Part shown: one piece after another, positions 23,407 to 31,203 of the stretch
Position numbering within the stretch: the stretch's first letter is position 1
Layout of the letters: each line of letters starts with the position of its first letter
Source of the DNA: Catenulispora pinistramenti
GTDB taxonomy: Bacteria; Actinomycetota; Actinomycetes; Streptomycetales; Catenulisporaceae
Direction: 5' to 3'
Length of the DNA: 33,816 nt
NCBI RefSeq assembly: GCF_018274385.1
Contig: NZ_JAAFYZ010000103.1
Coordinates: 1 to 33,816, forward strand
Program-made: the position numbers and the translations under genes
Notes under the pieces: model-generated
Seen by the model: only the letters and a program-made list of their open reading frames with translations
Told to the model about the DNA's origin: nothing
Database searches by the model: none

Positions 23407-24587
23407 ATGTCCGTCCCGTGGTACCCGCGCAGGATCCGGATGCGGTTGACGCTGCTCTACGCGACGCTCTTCCTGGCCTCCGGCATAGTCCTGCTCGCCG
23501 TCGCGCTGTATCTGGTGTTCCGCAGCCCGATCCTGGTCACGTTCGATCCGGCGCCGCCGTCCCCGCCGTCACCGGTGCCGGGCATGTCCGATGTGCTGCG
23601 CGTCTTCCGGCCGGCCACCGGCACGGTCAGTCCCACCTGGGCCACGGTGCGCGCGGCCGCCGCGCAGTCGGCCGGGGTGCTGGCGGCGATGGCCGTGATG
23701 TCGGCCCTGCTGGGCTGGATCGTCGCCGGCCGGGTTCTCAGTCCTCTGCGGACCATGACGTTCCGGACGCGCAGGATCTCCGAGCAGAACCTGCACGAAC
23801 GCCTGGCGCTGGCCGGTCCGCGCGACGAGATGACCGAACTGGCCACCACGATCGACGGCCTGCTCGGCCGATTGGAAGCGGCTTTCCAGGCGCAGCGCCG
23901 ATTCATCGCCAACGCCTCCCACGAGTTGCGGACCCCGCTGGCCATGATGCGCACCTCCCTGGACGTCGCGGTCGCCAAGCCGGCGCGGCCGCGCGAAGTG
24001 GACGTGCTCGCGGGAAGCTGCGCGAGGGCCTGGACGCCGCGGACCGGTTGCTGGAGGGGCTGCTGTTGTTGGCCCGGACCCAGAACGTCGAGCGGATGGA
24101 GACCTCGGAGGTGTCGTTGCCAGACCTGCTCGACGTCGCGCTCCGAGCCCGCACGGCCGCGATCGAGGACAAGCACCTTTCGGTGGAACGGGAGGCGGGA
24201 GAGGCACTCTACCGGGGCAACGGCACGCTGTTGGCGAGTCTCGTGGACAACCTCGTGGACAACGCGATCCACCACAACGAGCCCGGCGGCTGGGTGCGCG
24301 CGCAGGTCATGACATCCCGCGACGAGGACGAGGACGAGGACGAGGACGACCGCACCAGCACCGGCCTGCGTGCTCGCATCATCGTCGAGAACGGCGGTCC
24401 GGTCCTGACCCAGGCCGAAGTGGACCTGCTCGGCCAACCGTTCCAGCGCCTCGGCCCGCAGCGCACGTCGCAGCCGGGCACCGGCCTGGGCCTGTCCATC
24501 GTCGCGGCGATCGTCGCGGTGCATCATGGCAGGCTCCTGCTACGGGCCCGGGACGAGGGCGGACTGCGCGCGGAGGTGGAGCTGTGA
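23407..24587 (+). pseudogene. Sensor histidine kinase, broken by a one-base frameshift
   Basis: Membrane two-component sensor. Helix 1 is near residues 13-38, a short outer loop follows, helix 2 is near 88-108, then a HAMP-like linker and the dimerisation box RRFIANASHELRTPLA with phospho-His172. After residue about 203 (REVDVLAG) the frame is lost: the rest (KLREGLDAADRLLEGLLLLARTQ, N box LVDNLVDNAIHHN, G box GTGLGLSIV) continues in the next frame to a TGA at 24585-24587. One base is missing in the GCGGG run at 24010-24014. All motifs are otherwise intact, so this is a very recent mutation or a sequencing error. A GATACT at 23395-23400 places a leaderless start at the ATG. It overlaps the response regulator by four bases. 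Confidence 0.88.
24321..24350 (+). repeat. GACGAG hexanucleotide tract
   Basis: Four GACGAG units plus a fifth variant (GACGAC) at 24321-24350 encode an Asp/Glu run between the N and G boxes of the kinase ATP-binding domain. It is prone to in-frame slippage. Confidence 0.85.
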
Positions 24588-25279
24588 GGGTCCTGGTCGT
24601 GGAGGACGTCCGCCGGCTCGCCGACGACATCGGCGAGGGATTGCGGGACCAGGGCATGGCGGTGGACGTCGCCTACGACGGTCTGACGGCCTCGGAGAAG
24701 TGCGCGTCGACGGACTACGACGTCGTCGTCCTCGACCGAGACCTCCCGGGCCTGCACGGAGATGTGCTCTGCCGCCAGATCGCCGAGTCCGCGGATCCGG
24801 CACTGGTCCTCATGCTCACCGCGGCGGGTGCGCCCGACGAACGCGTCCAGGGTCTGCGCCTGGGAGCCGACGACTACCTGCCCAAGCCCTTCCACTTCCC
24901 CGAATTGGTGCTGCGCGTCCAAGCCCTGGCCCGGCGCCGGCCCGCGGCCCGGCCCCGGGTGCTGCGCGCGGCCGGCATCGAACTGGACCCGATGCTGCGC
25001 ACGGCGACCCGGGGCGGCCGGCCGCTGCGGTTGTCGCCGAAGGAATTCGAGGTTCTCGCCGCGCTGCTCGCGGCGGCACCCGCCCCGATGAGCGCCGAGC
25101 ACCTGCTGGAAAAGGTGTGGGACGAGAACGCCGATCCCTTCACCCGCACCGTCTCGGTCACGGTCGGCCGGCTGCGCCGCAAACTCGGCGCGCCGGACGT
25201 GATCGTGACGATAGCCGGTGCGGGCTATGGGATCGGTGTCTCAGAGGACGAAGATCTGCCGCCATCAGATTGTGTCTGA
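24584..25279 (+). CDS. OmpR/PhoB-family response regulator
   Basis: 231-residue two-component regulator. The receiver domain (1-118) has the acidic pocket Glu7/Asp8, phospho-acceptor Asp51 in VVVLDRDLPG, Thr79 in MLTAAG and Lys101 in LPKPF. The C-terminal winged helix (about 130-220) has LRLSPKEFEVLAAL, the recognition helix TRTVSVTVGRLRRKL and the wing VTIAGAGYGIG. It starts at GTG 24584 inside the end of the kinase gene (GTGA overlap), so its translation depends on ribosomes finishing the kinase frame. The kinase frameshift could therefore lower its expression. Such pairs often sense envelope stress. It is convergent with the ferredoxin gene, 7 nt apart. Confidence 0.93.
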   Translation: MRVLVVEDVRRLADDIGEGLRDQGMAVDVAYDGLTASEKCASTDYDVVVLDRDLPGLHGDVLCRQIAESADPALVLMLTAAGAPDERVQGLRLGADDYLPKPFHFPELVLRVQALARRRPAARPRVLRAAGIELDPMLRTATRGGRPLRLSPKEFEVLAALLAAAPAPMSAEHLLEKVWDENADPFTRTVSVTVGRLRRKLGAPDVIVTIAGAGYGIGVSEDEDLPPSDCV

Positions 25280-25286
25280 GACGGGT

Positions 25287-25517
25287 TCAGGCCTCGTCCT
25301 TCTCGAATCTCAGCGCGGAAGCAGGACACAGATTCACCGCGTCCCGCACCGCGTAACGGTGTTCCGCCGACGGTTCGGGCTCCAGTACCACGACCAGGCC
25401 TTCCTGCTCGTCCTGGTCGAACACCTCCGGCGCGTTCAGGGCGCACATCCCGGCTCCCATGCACTTGGAGCGGTCGGCCACGACGCGCAGCTTGACGTCC
25501 TCGGCCGGGCTCACCAT
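25287..25517 (-). CDS. [3Fe-4S] ferredoxin, P450 redox partner
   Basis: 76-residue small acidic ferredoxin. The cluster ligands fit the C-x5-C...C-P pattern of Streptomyces P450 ferredoxins: CMGAGMC near residues 19-25 and LCPASAL near 63-69. It carries electrons from a ferredoxin reductase to the P450. Its ATG at 25515-25517 lies within the last codons of the P450 gene (stop 25511-25513); a GTG at 25512-25514 is an equally possible start. The overlap means coupled translation. No reductase gene is in the window, which is normal. Confidence 0.92.
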   Translation of the reverse strand: MVSPAEDVKLRVVADRSKCMGAGMCALNAPEVFDQDEQEGLVVVLEPEPSAEHRYAVRDAVNLCPASALRFEKDEA

Positions 25518-26713
25518 GCGATCGGCAAGCTGTGGACGCCGTAGACGAGCATGTCGTCGCGGAACGGGATCTCTTCGAAGGGGGTCGCCAGGCGCAGGTT
25601 CGGCAGTCCGTTGATCAGGACGTCCAGCGCGATCTGGAGTTCGGCGCGGGCCAGCGGCTGGCCCAGGCACTGGTGCACGCCGAACCCGAAGGCGAGGTGC
25701 CGGCGCGCGTCCCGGCCGACGTCCACGGCGTCGGCGTCCGGGAAGGCCTCGTGGTCCCGGTTGGCCGCGTTGATCATCAGCAGCACGCCCTCGCCGGCCC
25801 GGATCCTCTGCCCGCCGATCTCCAGGTCCTCGACCGCCGTCCGGGCCAGTCCCTGGTGGATGATCGACAGGTAGCGCAGCATCTCCTCGACCGCGCCGCG
25901 GATCAGGCCGGGGTCCTCGCGCAGCCGCTTGAGCTGGTCCGGATTGCGCAGCAGGGTGAGGATCGACAGCGACGTCATGTTGGCGGTGGTCTCGTGCCCG
26001 GCCACCAGCAGCAGCGTGCCCATCGTGGCGATCTCGTCGGGGGTGAGTTCGTCGCGGTGGATCAGGCGGCTGATGATGTCCTCGTCGTCGCGGTCCCGCT
26101 TGGACTCGGCCAGGTTCTTGATGTAGTCGTTCAGATCGTCGCGGGCCACGCGGACCTGTTCGGCGCTGCTGGCGGCGCTCAGGAGGATGTGGCTCTGCTT
26201 CTGGAAGTAGGCGTGGTCCTCGTAGGGGACGCCCAGCAGCAGGCAGATCACCAGCGAGGGGAGCGGGAACGCGAACTCGGTGACCAGGTCGGCGTGGTTC
26301 TTGCCGCGGGTCATCGTGTCGAGCAGGTCCGAGGCGATCGCCGTGACCTGCGGCCGCAGCGACTCCACCCGCTTGATGATGAAGTCCGAGGTGAGCATGC
26401 GCCGCAGCCGGGCGTGCTCGGGGTCGTCCATCCGGATGAAGGACGCGCTCTGCGTGCCGAGCTGTCTGCGTCCGGGGCTGAGGAAGGGGAATCCGGGCTT
26501 GGTGCCGTCGGCGCTGAGCCGGTGGTCCTGCAACGCGGTCCGGATGTCCTGGTGCCGGGTGAGCATCCACACGGAGGAGCCGTCGAACAGCTGCACCCGG
26601 CTGACGGGGTTGTGCTCTCGGGCCTGGTCGTAGGCCGGAGGCGGGTCGAACGGACAGGCTCCGCGGGAGGCGGGGACGGCGAGGACTTCAGTCGACTGGT
26701 CCGCGAGAGTCAT
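25511..26713 (-). CDS. Cytochrome P450, CYP105-like
   Basis: 400-residue soluble bacterial P450 monooxygenase. All key features are present: the I-helix oxygen-activation motif AGHETT (238-243), ExxR (Glu277-Arg280), and the heme loop FGFGVHQCLG with axial Cys349. The segment MDDPEHARLRRMLTSDF is typical of CYP105 relatives, which hydroxylate xenobiotics or macrolide-type products. The ATG at 26711-26713 is chosen for its AAAGGA 8 nt upstream; the frame opens nine codons earlier without a site. It is paired with a [3Fe-4S] ferredoxin in the same operon. A palindrome in the promoter region suggests TetR-type control by a regulator encoded elsewhere. The substrate is unknown. Confidence 0.93.
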   Translation of the reverse strand: MTLADQSTEVLAVPASRGACPFDPPPAYDQAREHNPVSRVQLFDGSSVWMLTRHQDIRTALQDHRLSADGTKPGFPFLSPGRRQLGTQSASFIRMDDPEHARLRRMLTSDFIIKRVESLRPQVTAIASDLLDTMTRGKNHADLVTEFAFPLPSLVICLLLGVPYEDHAYFQKQSHILLSAASSAEQVRVARDDLNDYIKNLAESKRDRDDEDIISRLIHRDELTPDEIATMGTLLLVAGHETTANMTSLSILTLLRNPDQLKRLREDPGLIRGAVEEMLRYLSIIHQGLARTAVEDLEIGGQRIRAGEGVLLMINAANRDHEAFPDADAVDVGRDARRHLAFGFGVHQCLGQPLARAELQIALDVLINGLPNLRLATPFEEIPFRDDMLVYGVHSLPIAW

Positions 26714-26739
26714 ACGCCTGATCCTTTCCAGGTGGCACA

Positions 26740-26761
26740 AGTTAGCTTTGGTACGCTAACT
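26740..26761. promoter_or_regulatory. Candidate P450 operator
   Basis: AGTTAGC (26740-26746) and GCTAACT (26755-26761) are perfect 7 bp arms around 8 bases. TAACT and CTAACT half-sites repeat just beyond (26758-26782). It is 27 nt upstream of the P450 start, where a repressor would block transcription. No TetR-type gene is adjacent. Confidence 0.6.
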
Positions 26762-27058
26762 AACTATCGGTCAGCCTAACTCACGCATGGTGATGAATAA
26801 AGGGGCGAATCGAGGGTTGAATCGGGGTGAATCAGGGGAGAGCCGGTCCTCAGCTCTCTGACAAGGGCAAATGCGTCAGGGTGTCAGGGGCGATAGGCCG
26901 GGAACCAAGCCGAACCCGACGAATGCCGCGATCGGCACCGTCGGCCCCGCCTGCCTTCTTCAGCGCGGTAAAAGACTTCCGCGTCCGTCCGTACCTCCAG
27001 GTGCCGGTAGATAGTTGACCTCGGAGACGTTCACGCGGACGTACAGATAGAGGGAGTC
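26762..27058. other. Intergenic spacer between P450 and hydrolase
   Basis: About 300 bases with no supported gene. It holds short GAATCGGGG-like direct repeats (about 26805-26838) and a small GAGAGC/GCTCTC stem near 26838-26858. A 63-codon open frame at 26827 has no ribosome site or recognisable product. Promoters for the divergent P450 and alpha/beta hydrolase must lie here, but I cannot point to one. Confidence 0.6.
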
Positions 27059-28378
27059 ATGGAGTCGATGAAAGACCCGGCAGAGTTGGTGCAGCGGTTC
27101 GTGGGGTTCGCCGAGCAGGGCCAGTGGCAGCGGATCGAGGAGCTCTTCGCGCCGAATATGCGGGCCGTGGTTTCCGCCGACGCGGTCCGGGACGGGTGGG
27201 CCGCCGAGGCCGCACCGCTCGGCCCGGTCGCCGGATTCGGTGCGCCGCGCACCGAATCGGTTCCGGGCGGGCTGACGCGGGTGAGCGTCCCGGTCAGCTT
27301 CGCCAAGGGCGACCTCGTGATCGTCATCGCCACCGCCGAAGACGGGCTCCTGCACGGCCTGCGCCTCGGGGTGCCCGGGGAGTGGACCGTGCCGCCCTAC
27401 GTCGCCCCGAAGCGGTTCACGGAGCGCGAGGTCGTGGTCGGCGAAGGCCCGCTGGCGGTGCCCGGCACGCTGACCATGCCCCGCGGTGACGGCCCGTTCC
27501 CGGCCGCGATCCTGCTGTCCGGCGGCGGACCCTTCGACCGCGACGGCGCCGCCGGACCGCTCAAGCCGCTCAAGGATCTGGCCTGGGGGCTGGGCAGCCG
27601 GGGCGTGGCGAGTCTGCGCTTCGACAAGGTCACCGCGGTCCACGCCGAGGTCCTGGCCGAGATGATCGAGTTCACGGCGGCCGATGAGTATCTGCCTTAC
27701 GCGCTCGACGCGTTCCGGCAGCTCCGGGAGAACCCGGCGATCGTCACCGACCGCATCTATGTCCTCGGGCACAGCATGGGCGGCAAGATGGCGCCGCGGG
27801 TGGCCGCGGCCGAGCCGGGTATCGCAGGGCTCGTACTCCTGGCCGCCGACGCGACGCCGATGCAGCGCTCGGCGGTCCGGGTCGCGCGCCATCTGGCCGG
27901 ACTGGGTCTGGTGCCGGCCGAGATGGCGGCGGTCATGGAGCGGCAGGCGGCGACCGTCGAGAGCCCCGGCCTGTCCCGGTCGACGCCGATCGAAGACCTC
28001 CCGCTCGGCTACTCCGGCGCCTACTGGCTCGACCTGCGTTCCTACGATCCGGTGGCCACCGCGAAGACCTTGGACCTGCCGATGTTCATCGCGCAGGGCG
28101 GCCGCGACTACCAGGTCACCGTCACCGACGATCTCGCTTTGTGGCGGGCCGGGGTCGGGGATCGCCCTCATGTGGACATCCGCGTATATGACGCCGACAA
28201 CCACATGTTCACGCCCGGCAGCGGCCCCTCGACGCCGGCCGAGTACTCGACGCCGGCCAACGTCGATCCGGCGGTGATCGACGATCTGGCGGGCTGGCTC
28301 GACCCGGACTCCCCGGACTCCCCGGACTCCCCGGGCTCCCGGCGCCGGTTCTCCGGAATGCGTGTGCGCGGCAGCTGA
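27059..28378 (+). CDS. Alpha/beta hydrolase with N-terminal DUF3887-like domain
   Basis: 439-residue protein without a signal peptide. Residues 1-105 resemble the small cone-shaped DUF3887/NTF2-like domain often fused to these hydrolases. Residues 120-425 form the hydrolase: ILLSGGGPFDRDG (oxyanion region), nucleophile Ser239 in YVLGHSMGG, the acid in AQGGRDYQVT, and the His in DADNHMF. The family includes esterases and dienelactone hydrolase-like enzymes; the substrate is not known. The C-terminus has a DSPDSPDSPGS run from 9 bp repeats (28306-28340). The ATG follows GAGGGAG. It is divergent from the P450-ferredoxin operon and might act on related compounds, but nothing in the sequence proves that. 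Confidence 0.87.
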   Translation: MESMKDPAELVQRFVGFAEQGQWQRIEELFAPNMRAVVSADAVRDGWAAEAAPLGPVAGFGAPRTESVPGGLTRVSVPVSFAKGDLVIVIATAEDGLLHGLRLGVPGEWTVPPYVAPKRFTEREVVVGEGPLAVPGTLTMPRGDGPFPAAILLSGGGPFDRDGAAGPLKPLKDLAWGLGSRGVASLRFDKVTAVHAEVLAEMIEFTAADEYLPYALDAFRQLRENPAIVTDRIYVLGHSMGGKMAPRVAAAEPGIAGLVLLAADATPMQRSAVRVARHLAGLGLVPAEMAAVMERQAATVESPGLSRSTPIEDLPLGYSGAYWLDLRSYDPVATAKTLDLPMFIAQGGRDYQVTVTDDLALWRAGVGDRPHVDIRVYDADNHMFTPGSGPSTPAEYSTPANVDPAVIDDLAGWLDPDSPDSPDSPGSRRRFSGMRVRGS

Positions 28379-28708
28379 AACCGGCTTCAACCACGTGTTA
28401 AGCGATATCCACGATCGCCCTTCATGATTTCTTCAGAAAGCGCGCCGCAGGTCAGGGAGTCGCGCGTGAAAGGCTACATACGACTTACTCACGGGGTGTA
28501 AAGTGCTGCGCGAGATAGGCTGTTTCCATTGGGAAATCGCCGTCGAGCTCGCTGAGGCGCCGGCTCCATCTTGTCGTGCGCGTGCGTGCCCGGGCGGTTT
28601 CACTCGATGTGACCGACAGGGCCCGCATCGTTCACGTTAACAAGCTGTGACCTCGGTTCTCGTCGGGTGAGACTCCCCATCTCCTATGCCGCGTAGTAGA
28701 TTCACAGT
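28379..28708. other. Intergenic region upstream of the recombinase-like gene
   Basis: About 330 bases, less GC-rich at the left. I see no supported gene; a 25-codon frame at 28424 lacks a ribosome site. It has a small TTTCC-ATTG-GGAAA palindrome (28523-28535). TAGATT at 28697-28702 is a -10-like box seven bases before the GTG at 28709, which suggests a leaderless transcript for the next gene. Confidence 0.55.
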
Positions 28709-30073
28709 GTGGTTGACATGCGAGAACCGAATTCCGCGGTGGGTATCTACTGCTGCGTACCGCACATCGACGACGATGATCAGAGCACTGTCGACGTCCG
28801 CGAGCTCAGGTGCCGCGAGTACGCGCGGGCGCGGCGGCTGGCCGTGGCGCCCGCGGCGGTGCAGGCCGACGCCGTGCGCACGGTGTGGAAGGCCAAGGGC
28901 GTCAAGCCGGGGTGGATCGCGACGCTGGCCGCCGTGGAGCGCCGGAAGGTCGACGACCTGATCCTGTACGCGCCCGGCTCGCTGCTCCGGCACCGGGCGC
29001 ACGACCTGGTGCGGCTGCTGACCGTCTGCGAGCGCAACGGGATCAGGCTGCACAGCGTGGGTGATGAGTGGAACCTGGCCGACCCGGCGCAGCGCCGGAC
29101 GATGACCGACCGCGCGAGCGCCGCGTGGCGCTCCGCGCAGGCCGTCTCCCGGGCGTCCCGGGCCGCGCACCGCGGCGCCGCACTGGCCGGCCGGCCGCAC
29201 GGCGGCGGCCGCCGCGCCTTCGGCTACGAGTCGGGCATGAGCGCCGTGGTCCCGGCCGAGTCCAAGGTGATCCGCGAGGTCTTCTCACGCTTCCTCGAAG
29301 GCGAGACGCTGCGCGCGATCGCCTTCGACCTGAACGATCGCAACGTGCCCACCGCGCTGGGCTCGGCGTGGACGGTCGGCGGCGTCGGCCGCATCCTCGA
29401 CGCCCCGCGCTACGCCGGCATCCGCGTCTTCCGCGGCCAGGTCCGCGCCGACGACGGCGGCTATCTGCTCGGGGCGTGGGAGCCGTGCGTCAGCGTCGAG
29501 GAGTGGGAGCGGGTGCGCGCGCTGCGTGCCGACCACGCGCCTCGGCCCAACGGGGTGCGCAACGGCAGTGAGCGCTCGGGGTATCTGCTGACCGGCTTGG
29601 TCGAGTGCATGGCTTGCGGGCACAGCATGGTCGGCTCGGTCGTCGGCGGCTACCGCATGTACGCCTGCGCCTCGACGCGCAACCGGCCGCCGGAGGAGTG
29701 CGCGCGCTCGATCGGGGCGACGTCGTTCGAGGTGCATGTGCAGCAGGACGCGGTGCGGATTCTGCAGGAGTGGGACGCCGAGCGTGTCGCGGCGCTGCCG
29801 ATGGTGGGCAACCGCCGGCCCGAGGTGCGGCCCGGCGATGTCGAGCACGCGGCCTTCGGGGATATCCACGGTGGGGTGGTGGTCCGCTCGGCTTCGGCCG
29901 TGGACGGGATCGTGACCGGGCCGGACGCCGGGTTGGATTGGCCGCGCGTGCCGTTGCGCCGCCGGGCCGAGGTGCTGCGCTTCCTGTACACGGTGATCCG
30001 GGTCGGGCCGAAGACGACGAGCCGGGGGGTTTTTGATCCGGGGCGGATTGCTTTGGTGCCGCATCCTTTGTAG
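28709..30073 (+). CDS. Serine recombinase-like protein lacking the catalytic serine
   Basis: 454-residue protein with the layout of a large serine recombinase: resolvase-like N-domain (about 10-150), recombinase domain (GRPHGGGRRAFGYE through YAGIRVFRG), and a zinc ribbon with ECMACGHSMVG and later YACAS and Cys pairs. The catalytic 'Y.R.S' motif of the family reads IYCCVP (13-18): Arg is Cys16 and Ser is Pro18. The 'DRL.R' motif reads GSLLR, so one active-site Arg is also lost. The reading frame is intact with native codon use, so it is not a decayed gene in the usual sense. It may bind DNA without cutting. It starts at GTG 28709, probably leaderless. I see no att sites, no cargo genes and no phage genes beside it. 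Confidence 0.85.
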   Translation: MVDMREPNSAVGIYCCVPHIDDDDQSTVDVRELRCREYARARRLAVAPAAVQADAVRTVWKAKGVKPGWIATLAAVERRKVDDLILYAPGSLLRHRAHDLVRLLTVCERNGIRLHSVGDEWNLADPAQRRTMTDRASAAWRSAQAVSRASRAAHRGAALAGRPHGGGRRAFGYESGMSAVVPAESKVIREVFSRFLEGETLRAIAFDLNDRNVPTALGSAWTVGGVGRILDAPRYAGIRVFRGQVRADDGGYLLGAWEPCVSVEEWERVRALRADHAPRPNGVRNGSERSGYLLTGLVECMACGHSMVGSVVGGYRMYACASTRNRPPEECARSIGATSFEVHVQQDAVRILQEWDAERVAALPMVGNRRPEVRPGDVEHAAFGDIHGGVVVRSASAVDGIVTGPDAGLDWPRVPLRRRAEVLRFLYTVIRVGPKTTSRGVFDPGRIALVPHPL

Positions 30074-30273
30074 GGCTTGGGGATGTGGGGCTTGGAAATG
30101 TAGGGGTTGAGGTCAGGGACGCGGATCGTTGTGGGCGGTCGGGGGCTGGGCTGCTGGTAGCGGCGTCGGCTACGTCGTGGCGGGGCGGCCACAGTGCATG
30201 CGATCCGGTGCTTGGAACGAGCCCGGGGCACGCTCGGCGCGATCGCCCGCGACCCGGCACTGTGGCGGCGCCG

Positions 30274-30521
30274 GGCGGCGACGATGTCCGGTCGGCGTTG
30301 GCGTGGCTGGGAATCGGAAGCCGGGAACGGCGTCGGTTGTCCGTGTTGCGACGTTGATCCGTCCGAGTCCCGGTGGGCACTGGAACGAGTCCTTCACGCG
30401 CTGCCCCGTCGGGCTCGGCGTGAGCTTGCCGCGGTGATGAAGGCGGCGGATTCCCGAGTACTGGCAACGACCTTCGGCCACGAACCCGGATGCCGCCGGC
30501 TGGTGGGACCGGCGCGTGTGA
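30274..30521 (+). pseudogene. Possible small gene broken by two frameshifts
   Basis: In a 455-base spacer, three short coding-like pieces follow one another in successive frames. First comes DVRSALAWLGIGSRERRRL (to about 30345). Then DPSESRWALERVLHAL and ARRELAAVMKAAD (about 30357-30450). Last is NPDAAGWWDRRV, ending at TGA 30519-30521. Together they read like one small helical, Arg-rich protein with a WWDRR end, a pattern I associate loosely with small actinobacterial proteins of unknown function. Two single-base changes would be needed to join them. No start with a ribosome site is clear. This could be chance; treat it as tentative. Confidence 0.3.
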
Positions 30522-30528
30522 TCGCGGC

Positions 30529-31119
30529 TCAGCTGTGCTCCGGGTGCCTGGCCCGCCACGTGTTCTTCTTGGCCTGGTTGCCGCAGCGGTCCATCGAGCA
30601 CCAGCGGCGGGTTCCGGGGCGGGAGGTGTCGAGGAACCAGGCGCCGCAGTTCGGGTTGGCGCAGTCGCGGATGCGGGGGAGGAGAGGGGAGGTCGCCAGG
30701 TCGAGGGCGTCGCCGGCGATTGCGGCCAGGGTGGCGGTGATCGGGTCGGCGGCGGCGTGGGTCAGGGTGCCGGTTTCGTCGAGGACGGGGTGCGGGGTCG
30801 GGCCGGATGCGACCTTGTTGAGCAGGAGGCGCGCGGCCGGTGGGCAGTCCGCGGGGGTGGTCGTGCGCGCGGCTGCCAGGAGGGCGTGGACGGCTTCGCG
30901 GGTTTGTTGTGCGGTGGTGAGGGTGCGGGGAGTCGGCGTGGCGATCGGTTGGGCGGGGTCGTAGGGGCCGAGTTGGTGTACCCAGGCGGCTAGGGCTTTG
31001 GGGGTGGCGAGTTCTTCGAGTGCCTGGGGTGTGCCGCGCCATCGCAGGGTTCGGATGAAGTCCAGACATAGGCGGCCGGAGCCGGTGCGGAAGACGGGGT
31101 CTGGTTCTGCGGTGGTCAC
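30529..31119 (-). CDS. CGNR zinc-finger (ABATE domain) regulator
   Basis: 196-residue protein of the CGNR family. The N-terminal part is the ABATE domain, a stress-linked presumed ligand-binding domain, opening RTGSGRLCLDFIRTL, where the family usually has 'LDF.NT'. The C-terminal treble-clef zinc finger has Cys153, Cys158, Cys174 and Cys179 in RDCANPNCGAWF and RRWCSMDRCGNQAKK. The name-giving Arg of CGNR is Gln here. Such proteins are thought to bind DNA as regulators. The GTG at 31117-31119 has a TAAGCT six bases upstream, so the transcript may be leaderless. It is divergent from an MFS exporter across an 84-nt spacer filled with a long inverted repeat, so it probably regulates that gene and itself (inference). 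Confidence 0.88.
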   Translation of the reverse strand: MTTAEPDPVFRTGSGRLCLDFIRTLRWRGTPQALEELATPKALAAWVHQLGPYDPAQPIATPTPRTLTTAQQTREAVHALLAAARTTTPADCPPAARLLLNKVASGPTPHPVLDETGTLTHAAADPITATLAAIAGDALDLATSPLLPRIRDCANPNCGAWFLDTSRPGTRRWCSMDRCGNQAKKNTWRARHPEHS

Positions 31120-31135
31120 GGGTCCAGCTTACTGC

Positions 31136-31184
31136 GGAACCGGTTTGACTGGTGTACTTTGGTGGAACCAGTTAAACCGGTTCC
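31136..31184. promoter_or_regulatory. Large inverted-repeat operator between CGNR and MFS genes
   Basis: The left arm GGAACCGGTTTGACTGGT (31136-31153) and the right arm ACCAGTTAAACCGGTTCC (31167-31184) are complementary at 17 of 18 positions around a 13-nt centre. Each arm contains its own palindrome AACCGGTT, giving two nested dimer sites. It covers most of the spacer between the divergent starts at 31119 and 31204 and overlaps a TTGACT -35-like box at 31145-31150. A binding protein here would affect both genes. Confidence 0.8.
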
Positions 31185-31203
31185 GGTCTTGTGAGGTGCC
31201 CTC

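Noticed and set aside
26827-27018. 63-codon rightward frame between P450 and hydrolase
   Set aside because: No ribosome site, mixed composition, no motif.
28424-28501. 25-codon rightward frame
   Set aside because: No ribosome site, unusual codons (ATA, CGA, ACT) and no likeness to known peptides.
28379-30073. Prophage or integrative element around the recombinase-like gene
   Set aside because: No phage structural genes, excisionase, replication genes or flanking direct repeats; neighbouring genes are ordinary metabolic and regulatory genes.
30194-30964. A 256-codon rightward frame after the recombinase
   Set aside because: The right half is antisense to the CGNR gene; only the piece at 30357-30450 looks coding, and it is treated as part of a possible pseudogene.
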